A stretch of DNA of 45,491 bases from Acaryochloris sp. IP29b_bin.137 (GCF_028285745.1 NZ_JANQOP010000228.1:1-45491), one strand, 5' to 3'. Shown: positions 16,610 through 26,820, counted from the first letter of the stretch. The notes: generated by a model not told the origin, from the sequence alone. Made by a program: numbers and translations.

Positions 16610-17209
16610 TCAAGCTAGGACTGCTTCAGGATGTTCAATTTGGGTGCCTAAAACTTGTAAAAAAGCTGATAGCCACTTGGGATGAGCTGGCCACGCAGGT
16701 GCTGTGACCAAATTGCCGTCAATCAACGCATCATCCACAGCAAGATCTACATACTCCCCACCCGCTGCCGTGACTTCTGGGCCACAGGCAGGATAAGCAG
16801 AACAGCGTTTTCCCTGCAAAACACCCGCTGCAGATAACAGTTGCGCCCCATGACAAATGGCCGCCAATGGCTTTTGAGCTTGGGCAAAGTGCTGCACGAT
16901 TTGGATCACTTCGGGATTAAGACGCAAATACTCTGGAGCCCTGCCACCTGGAATCACGAGAGCATCATATTCAGCAGCAGACACATCTGCAAAAGCGGCA
17001 TTCAGCGTAAAGTTGTGGCCCGGTTTTTCGCTATAGGTTTGGTCTCCTTCAAAATCATGAATCGCAGTTCTTACAGATTCTCCAGCATTCTTATTGGGGC
17101 AAACTGCATGCACCGTATGTCCGACCATCAACAATGCTTGAAAAGGAACCATCACTTCATAGTCTTCGACAAAGTCACCGACAAGCATCAAGATTTTTTT
17201 GCTAGCCAT
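16610..17209 (-). CDS. DJ-1/PfpI family protein
   Basis: The 199-residue single-domain protein has the class I glutamine-amidotransferase-like fold. The nucleophile elbow AICHGAQ (about 117-123) holds the reactive cysteine followed by His. The early acidic site is in GDFVEDYEV (about 11-19), and the oxyanion region in [13 protein letters not shown] (about 84-96). Members act as proteases, glyoxalase-like deglycases or chaperones; the YLRL insertion and PAWPAHP near the C-terminus suggest the PfpI/YhbO branch rather than human DJ-1. Stress protection is a likely but unproven role. It ends about 165 bp before the START-like gene on the same strand. Confidence 0.88.
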   Translation of the reverse strand: MASKKILMLVGDFVEDYEVMVPFQALLMVGHTVHAVCPNKNAGESVRTAIHDFEGDQTYSEKPGHNFTLNAAFADVSAAEYDALVIPGGRAPEYLRLNPEVIQIVQHFAQAQKPLAAICHGAQLLSAAGVLQGKRCSAYPACGPEVTAAGGEYVDLAVDDALIDGNLVTAPAWPAHPKWLSAFLQVLGTQIEHPEAVLA

Positions 17210-17262
17210 CGCTATTGGCCCCCGTAGTAAAGAAACTGAACCAGGCTGAGGAGAAAAGGAAC

Positions 17263-18003
17263 TTAAAGCACCATCTCGCTTTCTATAGATGGAGGAGCCA
17301 TCGGAATATCGCTAGTCGATGACGGCTCATTGGCAACCCCCAAAAAACGTTCGTTAACCAGTTGCTGGAAAGTTCCAACGGTAGATTGCCAAAGCTGGAT
17401 GCGCTCTTTGACATTTTGAACCCTTTTGATACCCGCCTCTCCCCGGACAGGATAATTAAAATTCCCGGAAAAGACGACTGCTGAGACGGATTGACCCTCT
17501 TGTCCTTTGAGCTTGGCCTCATTAATCGCCAGGTTGAGCTGCCCCTGCTCGAGGACATAACTGAGCTGAATCGCAGCTTGTGCAGGGGCCTGACCAAACT
17601 CCTGCCAAGATCCCATTGCAAACAGTTTTTGGAAGAGAAATTCATGGGCTCCCCGCTCGTTGTCAAAGAAGGGCACCAATCCCCGAGGATTAATTCCCAC
17701 CGCCAGGTATGCGGCATTGGGGAGTGTCTCTGCAAACTTGGCAGCCATTGAATGGATCAGAAATTGCGGTTGATCCTGGGAGGGAACAATCTGAGCAAAC
17801 GCGACCCGATTGGGCTGAGAGGTAATGCGAATGCCGTTGTTGTAGGAAATCCGTGCACCATTATTCGTAACCACAGGGTCCTGATCATACTGCCAATCCG
17901 ATGGCACAATATCGCTATATTTAAGGAAATCAGGGTTGAGAAGGGAGGGGCTGAGATCTTTAGCGGCAATGATAATACTGATTTCTTGAATCGATAGACT
18001 CAT
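17263..18003 (-). CDS. Conserved-looking cyanobacterial protein of unknown function
   Basis: 246 residues from the ATG at 18003 ([20 protein letters not shown]), which has AGGGG about 10 bases upstream; an ATG at 18024 is also in frame. It is a soluble mixed alpha/beta protein with no signal peptide or TM helix. A strand-rich first half includes [19 protein letters not shown] in shortened form ([11 protein letters not shown]) and [11 protein letters not shown] helix follows with [20 protein letters not shown]. The last 25 residues are low-complexity ([13 protein letters not shown]). I do not recognise the family and give no function. The gene lies between the DJ-1-like gene (53 bp) and the giant exoprotein gene. 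Confidence 0.75.
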   Translation of the reverse strand: MSLSIQEISIIIAAKDLSPSLLNPDFLKYSDIVPSDWQYDQDPVVTNNGARISYNNGIRITSQPNRVAFAQIVPSQDQPQFLIHSMAAKFAETLPNAAYLAVGINPRGLVPFFDNERGAHEFLFQKLFAMGSWQEFGQAPAQAAIQLSYVLEQGQLNLAINEAKLKGQEGQSVSAVVFSGNFNYPVRGEAGIKRVQNVKERIQLWQSTVGTFQQLVNERFLGVANEPSSTSDIPMAPPSIESEMVL

Positions 18004-18230
18004 GCTGTAGTCACCCCTACTCATGGAATTAATACAAACGACACGGGTTTATAACCTTCGCCCGGTGCAAGAACCAAATCAATCACAATGAACAAGATTT
18101 AGCCATATGGATTTAGCTGAATTGTCCTTAAAAGCAAATTGAAGCCGTCCCTCGTACAACCAGAATCATACACCTAACGAATGCTCAGTAAGTCTGTTTG
18201 TTACAAGAAACGGCTTCGCAAAACGATGGG

Positions 18231-21200
18231 TTAGACAGCCGGATAGGCCTGGATAGATAGGTCTGCCAAGTCGGCTGAAACGCCTCTCAAAATCATAAGG
18301 GTTTGCTCTGAACCCGCCAAGGAGATGCGAGTATTCCGATCGTCTGTCGTCACGCTGAGTTGACCAACGGTTAACCTTCCAGCCAGCCCCAGAGTATCCA
18401 AGTCAATATCGAAATCGAGAACTCTATCTGGACCTTGACCGATTTCGATGACAAACCAGTCTTCTCCAGGCCCACCAGACAGCCAATCCGCACTGGCACC
18501 CCCGATAAGAGTGTCGTTCCCTGTCTCCCCTGATAGGCGGTCTCGGTTCGCTCCCCCAATCAGTAGATCATTGTCAGCTCCCCCGACTATGCGGTCTCTG
18601 CCGGGACCCCCGTCAAGGGTATCATCTCCGCTGTCCCCGACTATGCGGTCTCTGCTTTGAGCACCAGTTATCTCGTCATTTCCACCGTTGCCAAATAGGG
18701 CATCTCGACCCCTGAGACCGAATATATGATCGGCCTCAGCTGTTCCCCGCAGGATATCTCGACCATTGGTCCCCACAATTTCATTAACAATAGGCATAAC
18801 TGCGTCAATGACTGTATCCTCTCTGAACGCAAGATTTTGAATGCGAGTATCTTCTGCGGGGGCAGTTTCAGAAACAGCAAAAGCAGGGGTCGTTGGATCA
18901 TTATCGGCAGGGAAGTTTGCTGCCAGGTACTCGGCCAATGCATCTTGTTCCGTACCCGTAGGTGCAAAGTTGGCTGCACCTGTTTCGGTTATTCCATCAG
19001 GACCATCCAGATCGACGCGGTTTGCTGCTGTACCAGTGGGGAAGGGATACTCATCGCCACCATCCGCTAAGAAGCCAAGGGTAACAATCCGGAACGTGCG
19101 GCCAGTATCTCCTACCAATTCACCGTTTTGGACCACAACGTCGATATCGTTGCCGTCGGCATCCGTGATCGCTAGGGATTGGACGCGATTGCCTGCTGAG
19201 GCATCGGGGTCGAAACTAAACTGAATCCCAGAGACCTGGGGGAATCGACCTGGTGTCTCACCGGGACCTGTGGCTGAAACACCATGTTCAATCACGGCCC
19301 GAAGCTCTGCTGCGGTCAACGTCAACAGGGTCAAGTTATTGTTAAATCGCAACGTGTTGGCAATATCCGTCTCAGAAATTCCCCCTGCGGGTTTGACCAG
19401 ATTGCCATCAGCATCAAATACAGTCTCGGTAGGAAGCTCTTCAGCCTCACCCGTTCCACCGGGGGGCACAATCCTCTGACCGATATCATCCCGAATGCCG
19501 CCGCCGTTTTTCAGGGAGATGACTACAGAATCGTCGAAGGACTGTGCGATCGCTAAATTCGCATCGGCAGTCAGGTTCCCAAGGTTGGTCTCTTCAGTCC
19601 GTACACTTTCGCGTCGCCCATCCAGGTAGACCTCACTGAGGCCGAAAACATTGCTTTCCTTGGCAACGATGACGTCTCGGAGATTATCCACAATGGCCTG
19701 AATCTCTGGATCAACCAGACCCTCGGCATTGAGTTCGGCTACACCTTGATCGTCAGTGGCGTAGGCACCGCTGACCTCAGCGTCATAACTGTCAGGGATA
19801 ATATGACCATTTTCGTCAAATTCAATCACCAGGCGACCCACGTATTTATAGTTGCCATCGGTATTGATAATTGCTACCGGATTTCCGTCTGCATCGGTCG
19901 TGAAGATGGGGTAATCGCCCTGGGCAGTGTCGCTATCCCGGAGGCGATCGGTTTCATCCACCAGCCGCGTATTGGAGCCACCTGCCATGACGATATCGAC
20001 GTTTCTGAGGCGGGTTGCTAACTCTTGCTCAATGGCAATCTGCTGCATATGGGACAACAGCACTACCTTGTCGATATCAGGGTTGGCCGCTAACAAGGCA
20101 TCGACATCTGCCTGGATTTCTGCTGCCAGGGCATCCAATTGTTCCGGAGTTGGATCACCCTCAAAGTCGCCAGGGAGGACAGTGACATCACCAGGACTAG
20201 AAATGCTGGGGATTGTGGGCGTGGTGGCACCGACAACTCCAATCTTTTCGCCGTTGATGTCAATAACTGTGCTAGCGGCTAGGCTATTGGCTTCAGGAGC
20301 CTGAGCATCATCAACCACAAATTCTGCCAGGTTGACATCGGTGCTGAAGTCCAAGTTAGCGCTCAGGTAGGGGAACGCGGTGCCCACAAAGGACTCGTCA
20401 ATATCCGGTGTGGCTGGGTCATCTTCAGCACCCCCAATCAGATCCGCCAGCAGCTCGGTTCCCAGGTCAAACTCATGGTTGCCGAGGGCGATCGCCTGGA
20501 AGCCCAGCTCATTTTGAATCAGAATGTCGGCTCGGCCCGCGCCCCCAAAGACGTCTTCGGAGGCACTGAAAAAGAGACCTGGGATAATGGCATCTCCCGA
20601 CGACAGTACTACGGTATTGTCAGGTTCACCATCATTGCCGAGATCCTGGGCTTTAAGGGCATTGAGCACCGCCGAGAAGTTGGGAATATCGTCTAGGGCT
20701 GGAATTCCAGCTTCTTGGTCAGCGGTGTGGAGAATTTCCAGAGTGAAGGGGCTATCAGTACCTCCGCCTGCGATATCAAACCGTCCCACAATCGGCTCAT
20801 GATCGCTGGCGACCACTGTGTTATCAAACTCAACTGCGTTATCGTCACGGGTAAAGTCGTTGTTGACGTGAACAATGTCGAACTCAGCTCCCTCCAAAAG
20901 TGGGTCGGTAACCAACATATGGTCCAGCACCTGACTGTTGCCGTTGAAGATAAAGGTGTAGGCATCATTATCTGCCTCCGCTTGGGAAACGAGATTCGTC
21001 AGGACCTGCTCGTCCCCAGTTCCAGGCAAAACTGCGGCGATCTCATCGGCAAATTGGAAGGTATTGAGGTCACCCGTCACGATAATATTGGCGTCGGGAT
21101 TATCCGCCAGTTGGGAATCGACAAACTCATTCAAAGCTAGAGCCTGTGCTGCTCTGGCTTCCTCGCCTGCTTGAACAAAGGGCTGGGGACCACCAAAGAC

Positions 21201-24200
21201 GGGAGTAGAGCCAAACCGGGAGGAGAAGTGGTTATTCACCACAGCGACGGTTTGACCATTAAATTCAAAATGGGCCAGTAGCGGACTGCGACTCCCGTCA
21301 AAGGCATCGGAATTGCTCACTCCGGCATCAGCCAGAACGTCTGGCGACAAGAGCGTCAAAGAGTCGTCGTCAATGCTGATCCGATCCGGGTTAAACAGAA
21401 ACGCATTGCGAATATTGCCGCCAGGCTGTCCGCCAAAGGCCCCATCAGAAGGAGGATTGACGGTGCGAAACTCGTAGGTGGGACCACCCGCTGCTGCGAT
21501 CGCATCCACCAGATCCTGCAGTGTTTCATCTGCATCTAAGATGCCGTCATCGGTAGAAGATCCAGAGTTGTCCTGAATCTCTTGCAGGGCAATAATGTCC
21601 GGTGCCTGGAGGTTATTGACGATCTGCTGAGCGAGCTTATCAAACTGATCGTTACCTCCTGGCGTCCCATCACCATCAGAAGGGTCTAGGTTAAGGACGT
21701 TGTAGCTGGCCACAGTGAGCTGATTATCGGTGCCCACTAAGTCTGTGGTCTCTTGCTCCAAGCCACCTGGTGTTACCATAATCGGATCGGTCACGTTGAC
21801 CTCAAAGTTGCCGAAGCTGTAGCCGACGACCCCGGTCACATCCCCTAACTGATCACCAACATTGAGTGCTGGGGGCGTATCTTCTCCAGAGATCGTAGGG
21901 TCAAACTGAATTTGTACAATTTCTGGATTTTGATCGCCCGTATTATCTGGCCCCGAATCAAGATTAATGCCGCCCCGTGCGTTAAGGGGATCATCGGAGG
22001 TCGCCCCTTGGTTTGGCACTGTAAACGCTTCAGCAGAGTCTTCACTGAAGACACGAGTGGGAGAGACTGCCGCTGCATCTTCAATGGTGACCCGTTGACC
22101 TTCGAGACTCTCGTAGAAATCAATCGCATCATTCTCAAGGTCAAATTCACCTGAATCGATCTGGAGATTAACTGGCAGCTCATCCTCACTAATTACCGTC
22201 GTGTTGGACGGCAGTCGTCCCGAAGAGCCAATTACAACTGCTTCTGGCAGGTCATTACCGCTAGACAAAACAGTGGTATCAGTAATATTGCTCAGTTGAG
22301 TAACGGAAAGATTACCCGTTCCAGCGCCACCCGGTATAAATTCTGAGACGCCACCTGTTAACGCCAATTCGTCGCCAACGCTGAACGCCGGGGCGCTACT
22401 GGTAAACACAAAAATACCATCTGAAGTATTGTCATTGCCGTCTCCTGTAGCATCTTGGAGATAGAAACCTCTTTCAGCGACAGCCGTAACAATACCGGTA
22501 GTACTCACCGTCTGCCCTGCAAACGGAGACAGATGTCCCTCTCCCTGAATATCGGAGATCTTCAAGGGAGGGGTGAATTCAAAGACTGCGGCCGTGCTGC
22601 TTTCTTCGTTGGTCACCACTAACAAAGGCTGACCATTGGGGCTATCAGCAGCCGAGATAAAGGTTAATCCCTCCGGTGCAATATCTTCATCATCGCGAAT
22701 GTACTGTAAAAACTCGGGTTGAGTGGGGGTGCTGACGTCATAGACCAGAACGCCACCTCCTGCTCGCTCTAGACCGATAAAGGCAAAAGTGCGATTGCCC
22801 ACGACACCGACGGTAACCGCTTCTGGTTCCGCCCCTTTGTTGTCAGATCGGGTATCAACGGCTTCTGGATCACCATCGTTCGCATTAAATAACTCTGGGG
22901 TTTGCTCCGCAGTGATGCGAGCAATCTGATCACCACTATCAAAGACTTGGTTCCCAACTGAATCCCAAATGGAGAAGGAGCGACCACCATAGGAGAATAG
23001 CTGGTCATAATCACCATCGCCATCAATGTCTCCATCAATGGTGGACACCTGCAAACGACCGAGGGTCTCATCTTGCTGAAGCGTCTCAGCATCCGGGAAG
23101 GCGTCAGGGTCTAGCGCTAACTCACTAATTCGCTCATCTTCATCGCGGGCATCGCCTTCATTGGCAGTGATGTAGTAGGTTTGACCATTGACCTCAAAGG
23201 ATGCGATCGCATCCGGTTGATACAACCCAAACACCGGATGATTTTGCAGATTGATACTGCCATCCTCATCGCTTGGGTCGAGGGTATCGCCTTCACCAAA
23301 GGTGATAAAGCCCAGGGTGGTTTGGGTGGGATTGGGATTCAACAGCGCACTTCCATCCAAAGGAATATTGCCTTCCGCTAACCCAAAATCATTGTCGTTC
23401 AGAACCACTAAAGAGCCATCTGGCAGCAATGCTAGTCCTTCTGGCTTATCGCCCGCCAGATATCCCAAAGAGGGCAGATTGGTCACCTTAAGTTTGTTGA
23501 CGGGCTTAATGCCAATGGCCGCTAAATCATTGGCCGTTTGCTGCTCCAGCGTTTCGCCTCCAAAGGCATTCAGGCCCAGAACATTAGTGGCCCCCTTGAG
23601 ATTGATTTCAAAGATATATTTCTTGGCGGTCTCGCCCACAGCGGAGTCCCGCTCAATGACAAAGAATTTGCCGTCACCTGCGTATACCGCATCACCAATC
23701 TTATCGACCCGACCCCCAGACCGTACGGCTGGATCTTCGAGTAAATACACATATTCAGAAACAGGTTCACCCGTTGCAGTATCAATGCCGAGAATCCGAA
23801 TCACGTCAGAATTGTCAGAAGCATCGCGATCAGGATTCGCCAGGGGCGTCTGGATAAAGGCATAGAGAATCCCTGCCTCTGCATCGAGCGCGACGGCTTC
23901 AAAGCCTCGGTTGCGGCGACGGTTAATATATTCATCGGGTAAGGTTTCTTCGCCAAAGGTTCCCTCTTCCTCACCGACTTGAGCTGCCGTTCCGTCTGGC
24001 ACATAGCGATTCAAAAGCACCCCGGTTGAGGAAAACTTGTAGATGGCGGGACGATACTCATCCACCATCCAAAAGTTACCCTCAGCATCGGTCAGAATAC
24101 CTTCAAAATCACCGCCCAAGGGATCGAGTTCTATCGGATTACCGGATAAATCAACGGGTTGCTCATCAATGGATTCATCCGCCAGATTGGAGAGACCCGT

Positions 24201-25859
24201 GATGGGCGTGATTCCATCCCCTTGACGGAGGAGAATCTCTTGGGTGATGGCAACCTGGCTACGATCAGGAGTCACCTCTAACTTGATAATCTTGGCCTGA
24301 TAGTCTGGCAACGCGAAAGGTCGCTCATTAAGGTCGTCGCCATCAACATCTAGCGTGTCCGGGTTGGGACCCCGATCGGGAATGGTGTAGAAAACTTGGT
24401 TGCCCGTGGTTTTATCAACCCCGCCGAACCACAAACCTGAGAGCCCTCCCAAGTTAATTTGATCACCCGCCGGGGTCACACCTAAGAGGGGGAGATCTAA
24501 ATCAAGTTGAGTCAGTTCAGCAGGCCCCTTGCTGTAATCCTTGGCACCAAGGGGGAGAATATCCTGCACGGTCCCAGTGGCTAGATCGAGCACAGCAAAG
24601 GCATTGTTCTCCTGGAGTGTGACAAAGGCGGTGGTGCCATCGGGGGAGACTGAAATAAATTCCGGCTCAACGTCCTGCGAAACGCGCTGCTCGGGAAAGA
24701 TGCGAACACCTTTGGCTCGCAGCTCATCCTCTCGACCGTTGAAGGCCTCGAAATCAGCGGTGGCAACCTGGTCTTGGGTTAAAGCGTCGACTCCTCCTGA
24801 TAGATCAATAATGCTGATCGACCCGGCTGGGTTAATTCCATCCTCAGGTTCGCCCTCATTGGCGACCAAAACTTTCGTCCCATCCGGGGTAAAAGTGAGC
24901 TGATCGGGGAGGGAACCGACGGTTACATGGGCGAGGATATTACCGTCCGCGTCCAGAAATACCACTTTCCCGGCGTTGACGGCGTTGTCGGCTTCGACTG
25001 CGATCGCAATTACACCGTTTTTGACCGCGACACTATTCGCCCCGCCACCGAAGCTAGATAAGTCAATGGAGTCTAATGCTTGGGGCTGGGTCGGATCCCT
25101 CAGATCCACGACCTGTAATTCCGTTTCACCCGACACGACAAAAAGCTTTTGAGAGACAGGGTCAAAGGCGTTAATTTCAGCCCCGTTGTCGAGTGTGACT
25201 CCCCCAATTTTGGTTAAAGGACCCTCAGAGCCACCGGTCGGACCACCATTGCCGATAGTCAGAGAATCGGTGGGCAACGTCAGGGGGGAATTGCTTCCAG
25301 TCCAATTACTGGCATCACTAATCGCGGCCAAGAGTTCAGTAGGGGACCCCGTTACTGGACCGCTATAGACGGCGTTATCCACCTCTTGTGCGGGTCCAGC
25401 ACCTGCACCTACAGCAACTGCGGTAGTGCCGATTTCAAGGCCAGGGGGGAGCGCCGATGTATTTGAAGAGGTCGCATCGGCCTGGAATTCCGTGCTGTTG
25501 GTCAGTAAGGCGAATAGAAAGGTGGGGTCGGTGGAAAGACCCTGGAAGGCAATAATTTGATCGCCACTAGTGGATAGGGAGAACCCACTCGTGCCGACTC
25601 CAGTATCGTTATCGGCAGTGAAGTCGGCATTGTTGTTCACAAAATTGACGACCGTACCTGCAGTCAGAGCAGAGGGCGCAGTGTACTTCACAGCTCCTTC
25701 GTTGGCCCGAAAACTGCCATCACTGAGGACGCCACTATCGGTGAACCGAATTTCAGTTCCTGCATCGATATCGACGAGCAGGACAAAACTAAAGTCATCA
25801 GGATTATCAGCATTGATGCCAATAATTGCGATGTCACCAGCTGAGAGGGAAGTAGCCAT
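18231..25859 (-). CDS. Giant RTX exoprotein: nested phytase-like, nuclease and 5'-nucleotidase domains
   Basis: 2542 residues from ATG 25859, with AGGA upstream; no Sec signal is visible. Domains in order, rough residues. 1-210: an N-terminal domain opening with SAGDIAIIGINADNPDD. 216-435 and 865-1090: the two halves of a choice-of-anchor-I propeller, the second with VFGLYQPDAIASFEV and ITANEGDARD. 440-850: an esterase-like phytase domain (PDRGPN about 496, NRGFEAVAL about 651). 1100-1180: an OB-like domain opening with LKISDIQGEG. 1380-1700: an ExeM/NucH-like nuclease with ASYNVLNL, ALQEIQD, NNHFSS, VTGDLNTF and VASDHEPI. 1705-2330: a 5'-nucleotidase with SSGDA, ALGNHEFD and KNGGGIRDD. 2360-2480: RTX repeats, then a type I secretion-like tail. 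All nuclease catalytic positions are intact. Likely role: extracellular phosphate recovery from DNA, nucleotides and phosphoesters. Confidence 0.9.
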   Translation of the reverse strand: MATSLSAGDIAIIGINADNPDDFSFVLLVDIDAGTEIRFTDSGVLSDGSFRANEGAVKYTAPSALTAGTVVNFVNNNADFTADNDTGVGTSGFSLSTSGDQIIAFQGLSTDPTFLFALLTNSTEFQADATSSNTSALPPGLEIGTTAVAVGAGAGPAQEVDNAVYSGPVTGSPTELLAAISDASNWTGSNSPLTLPTDSLTIGNGGPTGGSEGPLTKIGGVTLDNGAEINAFDPVSQKLFVVSGETELQVVDLRDPTQPQALDSIDLSSFGGGANSVAVKNGVIAIAVEADNAVNAGKVVFLDADGNILAHVTVGSLPDQLTFTPDGTKVLVANEGEPEDGINPAGSISIIDLSGGVDALTQDQVATADFEAFNGREDELRAKGVRIFPEQRVSQDVEPEFISVSPDGTTAFVTLQENNAFAVLDLATGTVQDILPLGAKDYSKGPAELTQLDLDLPLLGVTPAGDQINLGGLSGLWFGGVDKTTGNQVFYTIPDRGPNPDTLDVDGDDLNERPFALPDYQAKIIKLEVTPDRSQVAITQEILLRQGDGITPITGLSNLADESIDEQPVDLSGNPIELDPLGGDFEGILTDAEGNFWMVDEYRPAIYKFSSTGVLLNRYVPDGTAAQVGEEEGTFGEETLPDEYINRRRNRGFEAVALDAEAGILYAFIQTPLANPDRDASDNSDVIRILGIDTATGEPVSEYVYLLEDPAVRSGGRVDKIGDAVYAGDGKFFVIERDSAVGETAKKYIFEINLKGATNVLGLNAFGGETLEQQTANDLAAIGIKPVNKLKVTNLPSLGYLAGDKPEGLALLPDGSLVVLNDNDFGLAEGNIPLDGSALLNPNPTQTTLGFITFGEGDTLDPSDEDGSINLQNHPVFGLYQPDAIASFEVNGQTYYITANEGDARDEDERISELALDPDAFPDAETLQQDETLGRLQVSTIDGDIDGDGDYDQLFSYGGRSFSIWDSVGNQVFDSGDQIARITAEQTPELFNANDGDPEAVDTRSDNKGAEPEAVTVGVVGNRTFAFIGLERAGGGVLVYDVSTPTQPEFLQYIRDDEDIAPEGLTFISAADSPNGQPLLVVTNEESSTAAVFEFTPPLKISDIQGEGHLSPFAGQTVSTTGIVTAVAERGFYLQDATGDGNDNTSDGIFVFTSSAPAFSVGDELALTGGVSEFIPGGAGTGNLSVTQLSNITDTTVLSSGNDLPEAVVIGSSGRLPSNTTVISEDELPVNLQIDSGEFDLENDAIDFYESLEGQRVTIEDAAAVSPTRVFSEDSAEAFTVPNQGATSDDPLNARGGINLDSGPDNTGDQNPEIVQIQFDPTISGEDTPPALNVGDQLGDVTGVVGYSFGNFEVNVTDPIMVTPGGLEQETTDLVGTDNQLTVASYNVLNLDPSDGDGTPGGNDQFDKLAQQIVNNLQAPDIIALQEIQDNSGSSTDDGILDADETLQDLVDAIAAAGGPTYEFRTVNPPSDGAFGGQPGGNIRNAFLFNPDRISIDDDSLTLLSPDVLADAGVSNSDAFDGSRSPLLAHFEFNGQTVAVVNNHFSSRFGSTPVFGGPQPFVQAGEEARAAQALALNEFVDSQLADNPDANIIVTGDLNTFQFADEIAAVLPGTGDEQVLTNLVSQAEADNDAYTFIFNGNSQVLDHMLVTDPLLEGAEFDIVHVNNDFTRDDNAVEFDNTVVASDHEPIVGRFDIAGGGTDSPFTLEILHTADQEAGIPALDDIPNFSAVLNALKAQDLGNDGEPDNTVVLSSGDAIIPGLFFSASEDVFGGAGRADILIQNELGFQAIALGNHEFDLGTELLADLIGGAEDDPATPDIDESFVGTAFPYLSANLDFSTDVNLAEFVVDDAQAPEANSLAASTVIDINGEKIGVVGATTPTIPSISSPGDVTVLPGDFEGDPTPEQLDALAAEIQADVDALLAANPDIDKVVLLSHMQQIAIEQELATRLRNVDIVMAGGSNTRLVDETDRLRDSDTAQGDYPIFTTDADGNPVAIINTDGNYKYVGRLVIEFDENGHIIPDSYDAEVSGAYATDDQGVAELNAEGLVDPEIQAIVDNLRDVIVAKESNVFGLSEVYLDGRRESVRTEETNLGNLTADANLAIAQSFDDSVVISLKNGGGIRDDIGQRIVPPGGTGEAEELPTETVFDADGNLVKPAGGISETDIANTLRFNNNLTLLTLTAAELRAVIEHGVSATGPGETPGRFPQVSGIQFSFDPDASAGNRVQSLAITDADGNDIDVVVQNGELVGDTGRTFRIVTLGFLADGGDEYPFPTGTAANRVDLDGPDGITETGAANFAPTGTEQDALAEYLAANFPADNDPTTPAFAVSETAPAEDTRIQNLAFREDTVIDAVMPIVNEIVGTNGRDILRGTAEADHIFGLRGRDALFGNGGNDEITGAQSRDRIVGDSGDDTLDGGPGRDRIVGGADNDLLIGGANRDRLSGETGNDTLIGGASADWLSGGPGEDWFVIEIGQGPDRVLDFDIDLDTLGLAGRLTVGQLSVTTDDRNTRISLAGSEQTLMILRGVSADLADLSIQAYPAV
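18460..18767 (-). repeat. RTX nonapeptide array of the giant exoprotein
   Basis: About eleven nine-residue units run from NGRDILRGT to SGGPGED. Several are canonical (GDDTLDGGP, GNDTLIGGA). Others carry Arg where Asp or Asn is usual (GRDRIVGGA, NRDRLSGET). Such units bind Ca2+ in a parallel beta-roll outside the cell. The Arg-rich units probably bind no calcium. Confidence 0.85.
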
Positions 25860-25889
25860 GAGCATTCCTAAACAAACAGTAAAAAACAA

Positions 25890-26795
25890 CCTGAAAACTT
25901 AATCGTCTTCAGAAGAGACCTAAATATGAGCAATTTTTCGGCTGCTTAATTTAGCTTTGAAGTAGTGATGAGTGAATTGAGAAAGTAGATTCTTCGTTAA
26001 CCGTAAATACTGCCATCCCCCAACGAAGAATCATGCAAGTAAGAAGCACTCCAAAAGACTTTGTCCAGCAGTGTTAAGAACTACAAATACTGCTTTAGAA
26101 GTACCGTCAGTAAGACTCGCAGAGGGATGTAAAGACGAGCTAAACTAGAGATTAAGAAGACTTCCAGTTGCGGTTAAGTTTTGATTATGTTGAAAAAAAC
26201 AAAAATAAACTAAGTTATTTCTTAATGCTTTGCAGAATCTCGAAATAATCTCCCACACTTTGTCCAGGCTAAAAAGTGAGTTTGGGCTTCTAAACTTTCA
26301 ACAGCTATTCTGCCTTTTTCTTCGCTTTTATATTATGTATTTTGGTAGGCAATAAAATAGCCGTTTAAGTAATAGTCGTTTTCTAGCTTTTTAGATAAAA
26401 AAATCAATGAAATACAGCAGCTGCATTTCTAAAAGCTCTCTAGTCTGATGACCGCGTTTTAGAAAACTGATTTATTCTTTTTAATAAAATGAGGATTTAT
26501 TTTTTGTGGATCAAAAGCTATCAACGTCAAAATTGCAGGTCCCAATCGTTCTACATCATTATTAAATGAATAAATATTAAGTTCAACTGAGTTAGCATCT
26601 CTGCTCAAGGATATTTCGGTGTATGAGTGCAAATTCGGTACCTTGTTTCTTGCGTAAATTAATCTATCTTTATTGTCTTTTAATAGTTTTGAAGGTCGAA
26701 TTTATTCTCTATGACGAGTTTGCTCAATCTTTAATGAAGAAGCGTTAATCTATAGGACGTGTAGTTTCTTATTCTGTATGAATTTATACATCTTT
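25890..26795. other. AT-rich gap of about 0.9 kb before the SbtA-like gene
   Basis: No intact gene. Base composition is clearly more AT-rich than the flanks from about 26160 on. It contains the start-less frame described at 26459-26701 and, at its right edge, an intrinsic terminator. One CTTAACC (minus strand, 26172-26178) resembles a single PhoB half-site, but a tandem set is lacking. Confidence 0.5.
26459..26701 (-). pseudogene. Start-less reading frame of 80 codons, possible gene remnant
   Basis: The minus strand stays open for 80 codons in DNA of low GC, where stops should be frequent. The product looks protein-like (YTEISLSRDANSVELNIYSF, then GPAILTLIAFDPQKINP). It has no ATG or GTG; a TTG inside would leave about 56 residues. 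A stop codon lies directly upstream. It may be the 3' end of a decayed gene, or chance. I do not recognise the family. Confidence 0.3.
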
Positions 26796-26820
26796 AAACT
26801 GCTGGAATAAGCAGTTTTTT
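26796..26820 (+). terminator. Intrinsic terminator in the leader of the SbtA-like gene
   Basis: AAACTGCT (26796-26803) pairs perfectly with AGCAGTTT (26810-26817) around the six-base loop GGAATA, and six T residues run through 26815-26820. It is in the direction of the permease gene and ends 107 bases before its start. No plus-strand gene precedes it, so it should end a small RNA or act as an attenuator. Confidence 0.65.

Noticed and set aside
18460-18767. Regular repeats that could be mistaken for CRISPR
   Set aside because: They are coding RTX nonapeptide units with a 27-base period and no spacers. The same holds for 33586-34233.
18448-25902. Many plus-strand frames of 60-200 codons across the giant gene
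   Set aside because: They arise from GC-rich codon bias opposite a single uninterrupted 2542-codon gene; none has a recognisable domain.
26172-26178. Possible PhoB box upstream of the phosphate-scavenging protein
   Set aside because: Only one CTTAACC half-site is present, about 310 bp from the start; cyanobacterial Pho boxes need tandem copies. Phosphate control therefore rests on domain logic alone.
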